From CAVQSS01 sp963746605 (lineage in GTDB: Bacteria > Desulfobacterota > RBG-13-43-22), in the NCBI GenBank assembly GCA_963746605.1, contig CAVVCH010000061.1, positions 186,001 to 250,000 of the forward strand: a stretch of DNA of 64,000 bases, in the 5' to 3' direction. Of this stretch, positions 9,723-18,034 are shown piece after piece. The notes beneath the pieces are model-generated. The model did not search any database. It had not been told where the DNA came from and saw only the letters and a list, made by a program, of their open reading frames with translations. The stretch's first letter is position 1; each line of letters opens with the position of its first letter. A program made the translations under genes and the position numbers.

Positions 9723-10343
9723 ATGGTACATGGAATACTAGGGAAAAAAATAGGGATGACCCGCCTGTTTGTCGAAGAAGGAAGGTCTGTGCCCGTCACG
9801 CTGATCGAGGTCGGGCCCTGCCAGGTGGTTCAAGTCAAGCCGGAATCGACCACCCAGCGGATCGCCCTGCAGTTAGGCTATCAGCCGAGTAAAAAAAAGG
9901 CGGTCACCAAACCGCAGGCCGGCTATTTTAAAAAGCAGGGGCTGGAACCCTTCGTCCATTTGAAGGAATTTTCAGCCGATCCCGAGCCGCCCTATCAGAT
10001 CGGCGACGAAATCAGGGTCGATATTTTTGAGGTTGGAGAACGGGTCAAAATCCGGGGAGTATCCAAGGGCAAGGGATTTGCCGGGGTGGTCAAGCGCTGG
10101 GGGTTTGCCGGCGGGAAAGCCACCCATGGCTGTACCTCTCACGCGGTCCCTGGTTCCATCGGTTCCAGTGCCTATCCGTCCCGGGTAATCAAAGGAAAGA
10201 AAATGCCCGGTCATTTAGGCCATCGCCAAGTCACTGTGAAAAACCTGTCGGTGGTGGATATCCGACCGGAATTGAATTTGATTATAATCAAAGGGGCCGT
10301 CCCCGGGGCTCGCAACTCCATGGTCGCCGTGTACAAACAGTAG
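9723..10343 (+). CDS. rplC: Large ribosomal subunit protein uL3
   Basis: This early-assembly 23S rRNA binder reaches toward the peptidyl transferase centre. It has 206 residues, begins MVHGILGKKIGMTRLF, and carries the conserved central loop with GFAGGKATHG and PGSIGSSAYPSRV around residues 130-155. The start is an ATG with a weak purine-rich leader. It is the second gene of the S10 group, 67 bp before rplD. Confidence 0.98.
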   Translation: MVHGILGKKIGMTRLFVEEGRSVPVTLIEVGPCQVVQVKPESTTQRIALQLGYQPSKKKAVTKPQAGYFKKQGLEPFVHLKEFSADPEPPYQIGDEIRVDIFEVGERVKIRGVSKGKGFAGVVKRWGFAGGKATHGCTSHAVPGSIGSSAYPSRVIKGKKMPGHLGHRQVTVKNLSVVDIRPELNLIIIKGAVPGARNSMVAVYKQ

Positions 10344-10410
10344 GCGGATAGCTGCCGGGGTCGGAACGGACCGATCCCCTTGGGACCTCAGGAAAGACAA
10401 GGAATTCGTT

Positions 10411-11034
10411 ATGCCAACGGTTAGTGTATATAATATAAGCAAGGAAAAAGTGGGAGAGCTGACCCTCAACGAAGCCATTTTTGATCGCCCGGTCGATCCG
10501 CATCTGCTCCACCGGGTGGTGACCATGCAGTTGACCAACCGCCGGTCCGGCACTTCGGCAACCAAAGGCCGTTCCGACGTCAGGGGGGGCGGTAAAAAGC
10601 CCTTTCGCCAGAAGGGCGGCGGTCGGGCTAGGGCCGGGTCGATAACTTCACCTCTGATGCGCAAGGGCGGGGTGGTTTTCGGACCTCAACCCCGGGTGTA
10701 TCAGGTGAGAGTTCCCAAAAAGATGAAGAAATTAGCTTTGCGGATGGCCCTTTCCTCCAAGTGGCAGAGTGATCGCCTTCTGGTTCTGGAGGATTTCAAT
10801 CTGGACGAAATAAAAACCAAGAAATTCTGCCAACTGTTAGATCGCTTTGACCTAAAAAAGACCCTCTTTGTGATGGATCAGGACCATTTGAATTTTGAAA
10901 AGTCCGCGCATAACTTGCCCTTCGTCAAGACCTTGCGGGTCGAAGGCCTCAACGTCTACGATATCCTGAAATTCGAACATTTGGTGCTGAACCAACCCAG
11001 CGTGTTGCGTCTTGAGGAGACCTTAAGCCAATGA
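10411..11034 (+). CDS. rplD: Large ribosomal subunit protein uL4
   Basis: This protein of the large subunit has an extended loop that lines the nascent-chain exit tunnel. The product is 207 residues. The tunnel loop appears as GGGKKPFRQKGGGRARAGS at about residues 57-75, where macrolide-resistance changes occur in other bacteria. In E. coli it also represses the S10 operon, but no leader hairpin was identified here. Its stop overlaps the start of rplW by 4 bp (ATGA), indicating translational coupling. Confidence 0.97.
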   Translation: MPTVSVYNISKEKVGELTLNEAIFDRPVDPHLLHRVVTMQLTNRRSGTSATKGRSDVRGGGKKPFRQKGGGRARAGSITSPLMRKGGVVFGPQPRVYQVRVPKKMKKLALRMALSSKWQSDRLLVLEDFNLDEIKTKKFCQLLDRFDLKKTLFVMDQDHLNFEKSAHNLPFVKTLRVEGLNVYDILKFEHLVLNQPSVLRLEETLSQ

Positions 11035-11312
11035 AAGATATCTATCAAGTCATCAAGCGCCCTTTGGTCACAGAGAAAAACACCCGGCAAAAGGAAGCGT
11101 TCAACCAGCTTTCCTTTGAAGTCGACCGGCGGGCCAATCGGTCCGAGGTGAAACAGGCCATTGAAAAATTATTTAAAGTCAAGGTGCTGCGGGTCAACCT
11201 GATGCAGATGGAGGGCAAGAAGAAAAAAGTGGGACGTTTCCAGGGCCAGAAGGCCGATTGGAAAAAAGCCCTGGTCCGCTTGGCGCCGGGGGAAATGATT
11301 GAAAACTTATAG
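11031..11312 (+). CDS. rplW: Large ribosomal subunit protein uL23
   Basis: This protein sits at the tunnel exit and is the docking point for trigger factor and SRP. It has 93 residues, begins MKDIYQVIKRPLVTEKNT, and carries the conserved VDRRANRSEVKQAIEKLFKVKV segment in shortened form. The start overlaps the last codon of rplD (ATGA), so translation is probably coupled. It is followed 38 bp later by rplB. Confidence 0.97.
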   Translation: MKDIYQVIKRPLVTEKNTRQKEAFNQLSFEVDRRANRSEVKQAIEKLFKVKVLRVNLMQMEGKKKKVGRFQGQKADWKKALVRLAPGEMIENL

Positions 11313-11350
11313 GCTGGGATCGTTACCGATCCTTTAAGCAGGAGAAAAAT

Positions 11351-12175
11351 ATGGCCATCAAAACCTGTACCCCTACCTCCGCCGGACGTCGGTGGCAAAC
11401 CTTCGATACGTTTGAAGGAATCAGCACCGAACGACCGGTACGCGGATTGGTGGAACCGCTGCACAAGACCGGTGGTCGAAACGCCTATGGGCGGATTACC
11501 AGCCGGCATCGCGGTGGGGGACACAAACGTCTGTATCGCCTGATCGACTTTAAACGGGATAAAGTAGACATTCCCGCCCGTGTAGCCCGGATCGAGTACG
11601 ATCCCAACCGGACCACCCGCATTGCCTTGTTGACGTATGCCGACGGGGAGAAAAGATACATTCTGGCTCCGGCCAAGCTCAAGGTTGGTGATCTCGTTCT
11701 CAGCAGTTCCCACGCGGACATCAAGCCGGGAAACACCTTGCCCCTGGCCAACATCCCCATGGGAACCCAGGTACATAACCTCGAACTTCAGCCTGGCAAG
11801 GGGGGGCAAATGGTCCGCAGCGCCGGTACCTATGCCCAGTTGATGGCCAAGGAAGGGAAATACGCCCAGATCAAAATGCCTTCCGGGGAAGTGCGCAAGG
11901 TTCTTTTGACTTGTAGGGCCACTATCGGACAGAACGGCAATTTGGAGCAGGAAAATATCACCATCGGCAAGGCTGGCCGGAGCCGGTGGCTGGGAAAACG
12001 GCCTCAGTCCCGGGGGGTGGCCATGAATCCGGTGGACCATCCGCACGGCGGCGGGGAGGGAAAGAGTTCGGGGGGACGCCATCCGGTAACTCCCTGGGGG
12101 GTCCCGACCAAGGGGTATCGTACTCGTAAAAACAAGGCCAGTGATCGGCTGATTGTCAAACGCCGGAAATCTTAG
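11351..12175 (+). CDS. rplB: Large ribosomal subunit protein uL2
   Basis: This protein joins the subunits and supports peptidyl transferase. It has 274 residues. Conserved features include the N-terminal TPTSAGRR, the central ILAPAKLKVGD, and the near-invariant MNPVDHPHGGGEG loop around residues 222-234, which holds the histidine implicated in activity. A GCAGGAGAAAA leader precedes the ATG. It is in the S10 group between rplW and rpsS. Confidence 0.98.
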   Translation: MAIKTCTPTSAGRRWQTFDTFEGISTERPVRGLVEPLHKTGGRNAYGRITSRHRGGGHKRLYRLIDFKRDKVDIPARVARIEYDPNRTTRIALLTYADGEKRYILAPAKLKVGDLVLSSSHADIKPGNTLPLANIPMGTQVHNLELQPGKGGQMVRSAGTYAQLMAKEGKYAQIKMPSGEVRKVLLTCRATIGQNGNLEQENITIGKAGRSRWLGKRPQSRGVAMNPVDHPHGGGEGKSSGGRHPVTPWGVPTKGYRTRKNKASDRLIVKRRKS

Positions 12176-12197
12176 AGGGGAAGGATAGGGGGAAGAC

Positions 12198-12488
12198 GTG
12201 GCGCGTTCAATAAAAAAAGGACCCTTTGTCGATGGTCATCTTGTTCGAAAAGTGCAAGAGGCCCAGGATAACAAAAGTCGGAAAGTCATAAAAACATGGT
12301 CTCGCCGTTCAACGATCCTTCCCGAATTCGTCGGCGCCACCTTTGCCGTGCATAACGGGAAAAAATTCATTCCGGTTTTCGTCAGCGAGAACATGGTCGG
12401 CCATAAATTAGGAGAATTTGCCCCGACCCGTATTTTTTATGCCCACGCAGGGAGTAAAAAAACGGCGGTGAAGGGGAAAGGGAAATAA
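12198..12488 (+). CDS. rpsS: Small ribosomal subunit protein uS19
   Basis: This 30S head protein, near the tRNA A site, works with uS13. It has 96 residues, begins with MARSIKKGPFVDGHL and contains IKTWSRRSTILPEFVG and KLGEFAPTR, all diagnostic. The start is GTG, supported by purine-rich AGGGGGAAG just upstream. It is followed after 14 bp by rplV. Confidence 0.98.
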   Translation: MARSIKKGPFVDGHLVRKVQEAQDNKSRKVIKTWSRRSTILPEFVGATFAVHNGKKFIPVFVSENMVGHKLGEFAPTRIFYAHAGSKKTAVKGKGK

Positions 12489-12502
12489 TAAAGGAACAGC
12501 TC

Positions 12503-12832
12503 ATGGAGACGAAAGCACAAGCCAAATATATCCGAATTGGTTCCCGAAAGGTCCAGGTCATCGTTCCGGCCATTAAAGGGAAAAAAGTGGAGGAAGCCAT
12601 TGCCTTGCTGGGATTTATTCCCCGAAAAGGCGCGCGGATACTGAACCGGGTGCTGCACTCCGCGGTAGCCAATGCCGGGCAGAACAAGGTGGATATAGAT
12701 ACCTTGGTTGTCAAAAAAGTATTGGTGGACCAGGGCCCCACGTTGAAACGATTTATGCCCCGGGCCATGGGGAGGGCTACGCCCCTTTTGAAACGAACCA
12801 GCCACATTACGGTCATTTTAGACGAAATTTAA
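12503..12832 (+). CDS. rplV: Large ribosomal subunit protein uL22
   Basis: This protein contributes a beta-hairpin to the exit tunnel. The product has 109 residues. Conserved strings include the N-terminal AKYIRIGSRKVQ and, toward the end, PRAMGRATPLLKRTSHITV, the tunnel hairpin region. An AAAGGAAC leader precedes the ATG. It sits between rpsS and rpsC in the S10 group. Confidence 0.97.
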   Translation: METKAQAKYIRIGSRKVQVIVPAIKGKKVEEAIALLGFIPRKGARILNRVLHSAVANAGQNKVDIDTLVVKKVLVDQGPTLKRFMPRAMGRATPLLKRTSHITVILDEI

Positions 12833-12847
12833 GCCAAGGAGGATAGC

Positions 12848-13495
12848 TTGGGACAAAAAGTACATCCGGTCGGGTTTCGCTTAGGGTATAACAAGGCCTG
12901 GAATTCCAGGTGGTTCGCCGATAAAGATTTTTCGATTTTCCTTCGGGAAGATAAGACCATCCGGGACTTTCTCAAGAAGCGACTCTATGAGGCCGGTATT
13001 GCCCGCCTCGATATTGAAAGGGCCGCCAATAAGGTCAAGATCATTATCTTTACCGCGCGGCCCGGGATAGTCATTGGCAAAAAAGGGGCCCAGATTGAAA
13101 GTCTGAAAAAAGAACTGGAAGGGATTATTCACCGCGAGGTGATTATTGATATCCAGGAGGTCCGAAAACCGGAAATCGAGGCGCAGTTGGTGGCCGAAAA
13201 CGTAGCCCAGCAGTTGGAACGGCGGGTTGCCTTCCGGCGGGCTATGAAAAAAGCGGTGAATTCCGCCTTGAAATTCGGCGCCAAGGGCATAAAAATTTCG
13301 TGTGCCGGTCGATTGGGGGGGGCGGAAATGGCTCGCTCCGAATGGTACCGGGAGGGACGGGTTCCGCTGCACACCCTGCGGGCCGACATCGATTACGGAT
13401 TTGCCGAGGCGGCCACCACCTACGGACTTATCGGAGTAAAGGTGATTATGTTCAAGGGGGAAAGTCTTCCTGAAAAAAAAGGCCGGAACCTTTAA
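12848..13495 (+). CDS. rpsC: Small ribosomal subunit protein uS3
   Basis: This protein at the mRNA entry channel has helicase-like function together with uS4 and uS5. It has 215 residues, begins MGQKVHPVGFRLG, and includes the KH motif VIGKKGAQIESLK at about residues 76-88 and the domain-2 string GRLGGAEMARSEWYREGRVPL (shortened here). The start is TTG at 12848 behind AAGGAGGAT, and no alternative ATG fits the conserved N terminus. It is 15 bp after rplV. Confidence 0.97.
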   Translation: MGQKVHPVGFRLGYNKAWNSRWFADKDFSIFLREDKTIRDFLKKRLYEAGIARLDIERAANKVKIIIFTARPGIVIGKKGAQIESLKKELEGIIHREVIIDIQEVRKPEIEAQLVAENVAQQLERRVAFRRAMKKAVNSALKFGAKGIKISCAGRLGGAEMARSEWYREGRVPLHTLRADIDYGFAEAATTYGLIGVKVIMFKGESLPEKKGRNL

Positions 13496-13510
13496 AAGGA
13501 AATAGAGACC

Positions 13511-13924
13511 ATGCTTAGTCCAAAAAAAGTCAAATACCGTAAACAATTCAAGGGTCGGATGCGGGGAGCGGCGTATCGTGGGTCGGATCTCTCCTTCGGA
13601 GATTTCGGTTTACAGGCGCTGGAATGCGGTCGACTCACGGCCCAACAAATCGAGGCCGCCCGAATTGCCATGACCCGGTCCATCAAGAGGGGCGGGAAGA
13701 TCTGGATCCGGGTCTTTCCGGATAAACCCGTCACCAAGAAACCGGCCGAAACTCGAATGGGCAAAGGAAAAGGAGCCCCGGAGGGTTGGGTGGCGGTAAT
13801 CCGGCCCGGGCGGATCATTTACGAGATGGAAGGGGTTTCCAGGGAGACGGCGGACGAAGCCCTCCGTTTGGCCGCTCACAAACTTCCGATCAAGACCAAG
13901 ATCATATTCAGGAGTGCAGTGTGA
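13511..13924 (+). CDS. rplP: Large ribosomal subunit protein uL16
   Basis: This protein binds near the A site of the large subunit and is needed for correct tRNA positioning. It has 137 residues and starts MLSPKKVKYRKQFKGR. The conserved segment IWIRVFPDKPVTKKPAETRM lies around residues 57-76, followed by GKGKGAPEGWVAVI. The stop TGA at 13922-13924 overlaps the GTG start of rpmC. Confidence 0.97.
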   Translation: MLSPKKVKYRKQFKGRMRGAAYRGSDLSFGDFGLQALECGRLTAQQIEAARIAMTRSIKRGGKIWIRVFPDKPVTKKPAETRMGKGKGAPEGWVAVIRPGRIIYEMEGVSRETADEALRLAAHKLPIKTKIIFRSAV

Positions 13925-14124
13925 AACCAACCGAATTGCGGGATTTACCCTTGGAGGAATTACGGTCCAAAGAAAAGGAAACCCAGGAGGCTCTGTTCAA
14001 CCTTCGCTTCCAGCAGGCCACGGGTTTATTGGAGAACAGCATGCGGCTATCAACCACTAAAAGAGATTTGGCCCGGATCAAAACCATCCTCCGGGAAAAA
14101 ATCGCAGCCCAACAGAATCGTTAA
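13921..14124 (+). CDS. rpmC: Large ribosomal subunit protein uL29
   Basis: This small two-helix protein lies at the tunnel exit next to uL23. It has 67 residues, the normal size. The start is GTG at 13921, which overlaps the rplP stop and lies 6 bp after CAGGAG. The longer open frame upstream overlaps rplP and is not the gene. Family features: KPTELRDLPLEEL at the start and FNLRFQQATGLLEN in the middle. Translation is probably coupled to rplP. Confidence 0.95.
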   Translation: MKPTELRDLPLEELRSKEKETQEALFNLRFQQATGLLENSMRLSTTKRDLARIKTILREKIAAQQNR

Positions 14125-14135
14125 GAGGCGACAAC

Positions 14136-14393
14136 ATGAAGACCAGGGGCATTCGCAGGAATTTGACCGGTACGGTGGTTTCCAATAAAATGGATAAAAC
14201 GGTGGTGGTGGCTGTGGAACGGTTGATCCGCCATCCGGTCTATCAGAAATACATTCACCGCAAGACCAAATATTTGGCCCACGATGAAGGCAACCAGTGC
14301 CGGATCGGGGACCGGGTGCTGATCAAAGAGACTCGGCCCTTGAGCCGTCTGAAACGGTTCGCGGTAAATAAGATTATAGAAAAAACAAGCTGA
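14136..14393 (+). CDS. rpsQ: Small ribosomal subunit protein uS17
   Basis: This OB-fold 16S rRNA binder is needed early in 30S assembly. It has 85 residues. The diagnostic string GTVVSNKMDKTVVVAVERL lies near the N terminus, and GDRVLIKETRPLSRLKRF toward the end. A TAAGAGG leader precedes the ATG. It is 11 bp after rpmC and 15 bp before rplN. Confidence 0.97.
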   Translation: MKTRGIRRNLTGTVVSNKMDKTVVVAVERLIRHPVYQKYIHRKTKYLAHDEGNQCRIGDRVLIKETRPLSRLKRFAVNKIIEKTS

Positions 14394-14408
14394 AATTAAG
14401 GTGGGCTT

Positions 14409-14777
14409 ATGATTCAGACACAGACACAACTGGAAGTGGCCGATAATTCAGGCGCCAAAAGGCTTTTTTGTATTCGGGTCTTGGGCGGCACCAGACGCCG
14501 CTATGCCCGGATTGGAGATATTATCGTGGTCTCGGTTAAGGAAGCTATCCCCAATGCCAAGGTTAAAAAAGGGGATGTGGTCAGGGCCGTGGTGGTCCGG
14601 ACCAAAAAGGAGATCTCCCGGCCCGATGGTTCTTATATTAAATTTGACGACAACTCGGCCGTTTTAATCAACCAGCAACGGGAACCGATCGGCACTCGGA
14701 TTTTTGGTCCGGTCGCCCGGGAGTTGCGGGGGAAGAATTTTATGAAGATTATCTCCCTGGCCCCGGAAGTCCTCTAG
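14409..14777 (+). CDS. rplN: Large ribosomal subunit protein uL14
   Basis: This protein sits at the subunit interface, where it also binds the silencing factor RsfS in other bacteria. It has 122 residues, begins MIQTQTQLEVADNSGAKR, and contains GDIIVVSVKEAIPNAKVKKG and a C-terminal RELRGKNFMKIISLAPEVL. It heads the spc gene group. The length is exactly that expected. Confidence 0.98.
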   Translation: MIQTQTQLEVADNSGAKRLFCIRVLGGTRRRYARIGDIIVVSVKEAIPNAKVKKGDVVRAVVVRTKKEISRPDGSYIKFDDNSAVLINQQREPIGTRIFGPVARELRGKNFMKIISLAPEVL

Positions 14778-14797
14778 GGCGGGAAAGGAAAGCGTTC

Positions 14798-15130
14798 ATG
14801 AAGGGGTACAAGATAGGGTTCAAGAAAAACGACAAGGTAATGGTCATGGCCGGAAAAGAAAAAGGAAAAGTGGGCAAGATCTTGAAGGTTTTTCCGGAAA
14901 AAGACCGGGCCGTAGTCGAAAAAGTGAACTATATCAAAAAACATACCCGTCCGGGAGGAAAGACCAGCAAGGGTGGAATCATCGAGAAGGAAGCCCCGAT
15001 TCATGTCTCCAACCTGATGCTGATCTGCGCCAAGTGTACCGATCCGGTCCGGGTCGGGCACCGGCGGTTAGATGACGGCAAAACCGTCCGGGTCTGTAAA
15101 AAATGCGGGGAGATTTTGGAGAATAAATAG
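14798..15130 (+). CDS. rplX: Large ribosomal subunit protein uL24, zinc-ribbon form
   Basis: This assembly-initiator protein of the large subunit has 110 residues. A KOW motif occupies about residues 9-36 (KNDKVMVMAGKEKGKVGKIL). The C-terminal half contains two CxxC knuckles, C77/C80 and C100/C103, which should hold a zinc ion. E. coli uL24 lacks them, but many other bacteria have them. GGGAAAGGAAA precedes the ATG. It is between rplN and rplE. Confidence 0.96.
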   Translation: MKGYKIGFKKNDKVMVMAGKEKGKVGKILKVFPEKDRAVVEKVNYIKKHTRPGGKTSKGGIIEKEAPIHVSNLMLICAKCTDPVRVGHRRLDDGKTVRVCKKCGEILENK

Positions 15131-15148
15131 CCAGAAGGAATCAGCCTC

Positions 15149-15688
15149 ATGTCCAGATTACGGAAAGTCTATCAAGAAGAAGTACGGCCCGCGCTACAGA
15201 AGCAGTATAGTTACAAAAATATCATGCAGGTCCCCAGGCTGGAAAAAGTCGTCCTAAATATGGGCCTGGGGGAAGCTATCCAAAATATTAAAATCCTGGA
15301 TACCGCCTCGGAGGAGTTGACCCTGATCGCCGGGCAGAAACCGGTCATCACCCGGGCCAAAAAATCCATTGCTTCCTTCAAACTCCGGGAAAACATGCCC
15401 ATCGGCTGCCGGGTCACCTTGCGCCAGGATCGCATGTATGACTTTTTGGATAAGTTGATGCGTATTACCCTGCCCCGGGTCCGCGATTTTCGCGGGGTTT
15501 CCGCCAAATCCTTTGATGGGAGGGGAAATTATACCCTGGGGATCAAGGAGCATATCATCTTTCCGGAAATTAACTACGATAAAATCGATAAAATCAAAGG
15601 GCTGAACATAACCCTGGTAACCACCGCTCGGACCGACGAAGAAGGCCGTACCCTCCTCAAATTGTTGGGGATGCCCTTCCGGAATTAA
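15149..15688 (+). CDS. rplE: Large ribosomal subunit protein uL5
   Basis: This protein binds 5S rRNA and the P-site tRNA. It has 179 residues. Conserved features are VPRLEKVVLNMGLGEA, the central AKKSIASFKLRENMPIG, and the C-terminal NITLVTTARTDEE. AGAAGGAAT precedes the ATG. A 63-bp gap without a visible regulatory signal separates it from rpsN. Confidence 0.98.
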   Translation: MSRLRKVYQEEVRPALQKQYSYKNIMQVPRLEKVVLNMGLGEAIQNIKILDTASEELTLIAGQKPVITRAKKSIASFKLRENMPIGCRVTLRQDRMYDFLDKLMRITLPRVRDFRGVSAKSFDGRGNYTLGIKEHIIFPEINYDKIDKIKGLNITLVTTARTDEEGRTLLKLLGMPFRN

Positions 15689-15751
15689 CGGTTCAGGATT
15701 AATGTTCCGTTCGGGATCCTACCTTCCCGGCGGAAGAAGGAGGAAGATTCA

Positions 15752-15937
15752 TTGGCGAAGAAATCTATGTTGTTAAAGGCGCAGCGGACACCAAAGTTTA
15801 AGGTGCGCGGTTATAATCGCTGCCCTTTTTGCGGCCGGCCAAGGGCTTTTATCCGTAAGTTCGGGATTTGCCGAATCTGTTTCCGAGCCATGGCTCTCCA
15901 AGGCAATATTCCCGGGGTTATCAAGTCCAGTTGGTAG
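15752..15937 (+). CDS. rpsN: Small ribosomal subunit protein uS14, zinc-binding type
   Basis: This 30S head protein has 61 residues, the short zinc-binding (type Z) form. The four ligands are C24, C27, C40 and C43 within NRCPFCGRPR and GICRICFR. The start is TTG at 15752, 6-7 bp after the strong AAGGAGGAAG, giving the expected MAKKSM N terminus. No ATG is available upstream in frame. It lies between rplE and rpsH. Confidence 0.97.
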   Translation: MAKKSMLLKAQRTPKFKVRGYNRCPFCGRPRAFIRKFGICRICFRAMALQGNIPGVIKSSW

Positions 15938-15973
15938 TCCGGTCTTAATCGAAGAACAAAAGGAGATGCACAG

Positions 15974-16372
15974 ATGGGTATGACCGATCCCGTGGCCGAT
16001 ATGCTGACGCGTGTCCGGAATGCCAGTGGCGCCAAGTTTGCCAAAGTCGACATTCCCTCGTCGAAACTGAAAGTCCAAATCGCCCGGATTTTTAAGGATG
16101 AGGGCTACATCAAGAATTTTAAAGTGATCAAAGACAATCGCCAGGGGATCCTGCGGATCTATTTACGGTATGATGATAAAAACCGGGGGGTTATCCAGTG
16201 GCTGGTACGGGTCAGCCGACCGAGCCGAAGGGTTTATGCCGGGAGCGATGACATTCCCAAGATATTAAACGGGTTGGGGATTTCCGTTCTCTCGACGTCC
16301 AAAGGCATCCTAACCGATCGGGAAGCCCGCAAACAAGGCGTCGGCGGTGAAATAATGTGTTCCGTTTGGTAA
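15974..16372 (+). CDS. rpsH: Small ribosomal subunit protein uS8
   Basis: This 16S rRNA binder of the 30S platform represses the spc operon in E. coli. It has 132 residues, starts MGMTDPVADMLTRVRNA, and ends with the conserved STSKGILTDREARKQGVGGE segment (final CSVW). AAAAGGAGAT precedes the ATG. It is in normal order between rpsN and rplF. Confidence 0.98.
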   Translation: MGMTDPVADMLTRVRNASGAKFAKVDIPSSKLKVQIARIFKDEGYIKNFKVIKDNRQGILRIYLRYDDKNRGVIQWLVRVSRPSRRVYAGSDDIPKILNGLGISVLSTSKGILTDREARKQGVGGEIMCSVW

Positions 16373-16402
16373 CCTGGAAGGAAGGTAGAGGAGGAAGTCC
16401 AT

Positions 16403-16942
16403 ATGTCCCGGGTAGGTAAAAAGCCCATTCCTGTTCCAAAAGAAGTGACCATCACCATCCAGGATGGCGAAGTGACGGTCCAGGGGCCCAAGGGATCCCT
16501 GAATCGGTCGATCCCTCCGGAGTTGGAGGTATCGATTCAGGAGGATCAAATGACGGTCAAGACCTTGGTCGATTCGAAAAAGATCCAAGCGCAATTCGGT
16601 TTGATCCGTTCCCTGCTGGCCAACATGGTGAAAGGGGTGTCCGAAGGTTTCGAAAGAATCCTGGACATACAGGGCGTCGGCTACCGGGCTGAACTGCAGG
16701 GCGACCAACTGGTGATGAATTTAGGCTACTCCCATCCAGTGACCTATCCGCTGCCGGAGGGGATATCGGCCCAGGTTGAAAAACAGACTCGAATCGTCAT
16801 CCGGGGAATTGACCGTGACCTCTTGGGACTGACTGCGGCCCATATACGCAAATTCAGACCCCCGGAACCCTATAAGGGCAAAGGGATTCGTTATGCCGAA
16901 GAAACCATCCGCCGTAAGGTGGGAAAGACCGGCTCCAAGTAA
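16403..16942 (+). CDS. rplF: Large ribosomal subunit protein uL6
   Basis: This protein is near the GTPase-associated centre of the large subunit. It has 179 residues with the duplicated uL6 fold. The N terminus is MSRVGKKPIPVP, and the conserved C-terminal strings are RKFRPPEPYKGKGIRYAEE and RRKVGKTG. A strong AGAGGAGGAAG precedes the ATG. It is followed by rplR after 14 bp. Confidence 0.98.
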   Translation: MSRVGKKPIPVPKEVTITIQDGEVTVQGPKGSLNRSIPPELEVSIQEDQMTVKTLVDSKKIQAQFGLIRSLLANMVKGVSEGFERILDIQGVGYRAELQGDQLVMNLGYSHPVTYPLPEGISAQVEKQTRIVIRGIDRDLLGLTAAHIRKFRPPEPYKGKGIRYAEETIRRKVGKTGSK

Positions 16943-16956
16943 GGGAACAAGCGCTT

Positions 16957-17322
16957 ATGGAAACGTGTGAAAAGAAAAAATTGGCCCATTTGAAGCGTAA
17001 AAAAAGGGTGCGGAAAAAGATCCGGGGGATAGAAGATCGTCCCCGGCTAACGGTGTTTCGAAGCGCCCGGCATATTTACCTCCAAATCATTGTGGACACC
17101 TCCGGCCGGACCCTACTGCAGGTATCCAGTTTAAGCCCGGAACTCAAGGGGTTGCCGGCAGGCAAGAAATCCGAGACGGCCAAAAAGGTGGGAACCCTGC
17201 TGGCCCAAAAAGCCATCGCTCAGGGGATTAAAAAGGTGGTCTTTGATCGGAATGGTTTTCTCTATCACGGACGGGTAAAGGCCGTTTCCGAGGCCGCCCG
17301 AGAGGCCGGATTAGAATTTTAG
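16957..17322 (+). CDS. rplR: Large ribosomal subunit protein uL18
   Basis: This 5S rRNA-binding protein forms the central protuberance with uL5. It has 121 residues. The basic N terminus, RPRLTVFRSARHIYLQIIVD, and the C-terminal VVFDRNGFLYHGRVKAVSEA are diagnostic. AGGGAAC precedes the ATG. It stands between rplF and rpsE. Confidence 0.98.
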   Translation: METCEKKKLAHLKRKKRVRKKIRGIEDRPRLTVFRSARHIYLQIIVDTSGRTLLQVSSLSPELKGLPAGKKSETAKKVGTLLAQKAIAQGIKKVVFDRNGFLYHGRVKAVSEAAREAGLEF

Positions 17323-17335
17323 GGGGGAGGGACGA

Positions 17336-17833
17336 TTGTCAGACTTCAATACGACCGACAAATTACTGATCAACAAGGTGGTGCATATCAACCGGGTCGC
17401 CAAGGTGGTCAAAGGCGGACGCCGTTTCAGTTTCAGCGCCTTAGCCGTAGTCGGCGACGGCAACGGGAAGGTGGGCAGCGGTTTGGGAAAGGCCAATGAA
17501 GTCCCGGAGGCCATCCGTAAGGCCATGGAAAAGGCCAAGAGGGATATGAAGGAATTTCCTTTGATGGACCAGACCATCCCCCATGAAGTGATCGGGCGCT
17601 TCGGCGCCGGCCGGGTACTGTTGAAGCCGGCTTCCCGAGGGACCGGGATTATCGCCGGAGGGGCGGTCCGGGCGGTTATGGAGGCCGGAGGGGTCCAGAA
17701 CATCCTGACGAAATGCCTGGGGTCCCACAACCCTCATAATGTCATCAAAGCCGCCTTGGAAGCCCTGAAAAATCTATACAGCCCGGAGATGATCGCCCAG
17801 AAGCGGGGCAAGTCCGTGGCGGAGATCAGGTAA
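17336..17833 (+). CDS. rpsE: Small ribosomal subunit protein uS5
   Basis: This protein of the mRNA entry channel affects accuracy and spectinomycin sensitivity. It has 165 residues. The double-stranded RNA-binding-like N domain carries INRVAKVVKGGRRFSFSALA, then GDGNGKVGSGLGKANEVPEA. The start is TTG at 17336 after GGGGGGAGGGA, and no ATG lies upstream in frame. It is 13 bp after rplR and 5 bp before rpmD. Confidence 0.97.
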   Translation: MSDFNTTDKLLINKVVHINRVAKVVKGGRRFSFSALAVVGDGNGKVGSGLGKANEVPEAIRKAMEKAKRDMKEFPLMDQTIPHEVIGRFGAGRVLLKPASRGTGIIAGGAVRAVMEAGGVQNILTKCLGSHNPHNVIKAALEALKNLYSPEMIAQKRGKSVAEIR

Positions 17834-17838
17834 GGATC

Positions 17839-18021
17839 ATGGAAGAGAAAAAAATTCAAATTATCTTGCGTAAGAGTGGGATCGGGCGACCCCCCAAACA
17901 CCGGCGCACCCTGATGAGTTTGGGCCTGCGGAAAATAAATCAGGTCATCCTCCGCCAAGACACAGCGGAAATCCGGGGGATGGTCCGCCAAGTTTCCCAC
18001 CTCGTGGAAGTGAAAGAATAG
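17839..18021 (+). CDS. rpmD: Large ribosomal subunit protein uL30
   Basis: This small large-subunit protein is present in many but not all bacteria. It has 60 residues. The diagnostic string is IGRPPKHRRTLMSLGLRKIN, and the C terminus is VRQVSHLVEVKE. It starts only 5 bp after rpsE, with AGGTAAGGA as leader, and is followed by rplO. Confidence 0.97.
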   Translation: MEEKKIQIILRKSGIGRPPKHRRTLMSLGLRKINQVILRQDTAEIRGMVRQVSHLVEVKE

Positions 18022-18034
18022 GAACGGAGAAAGC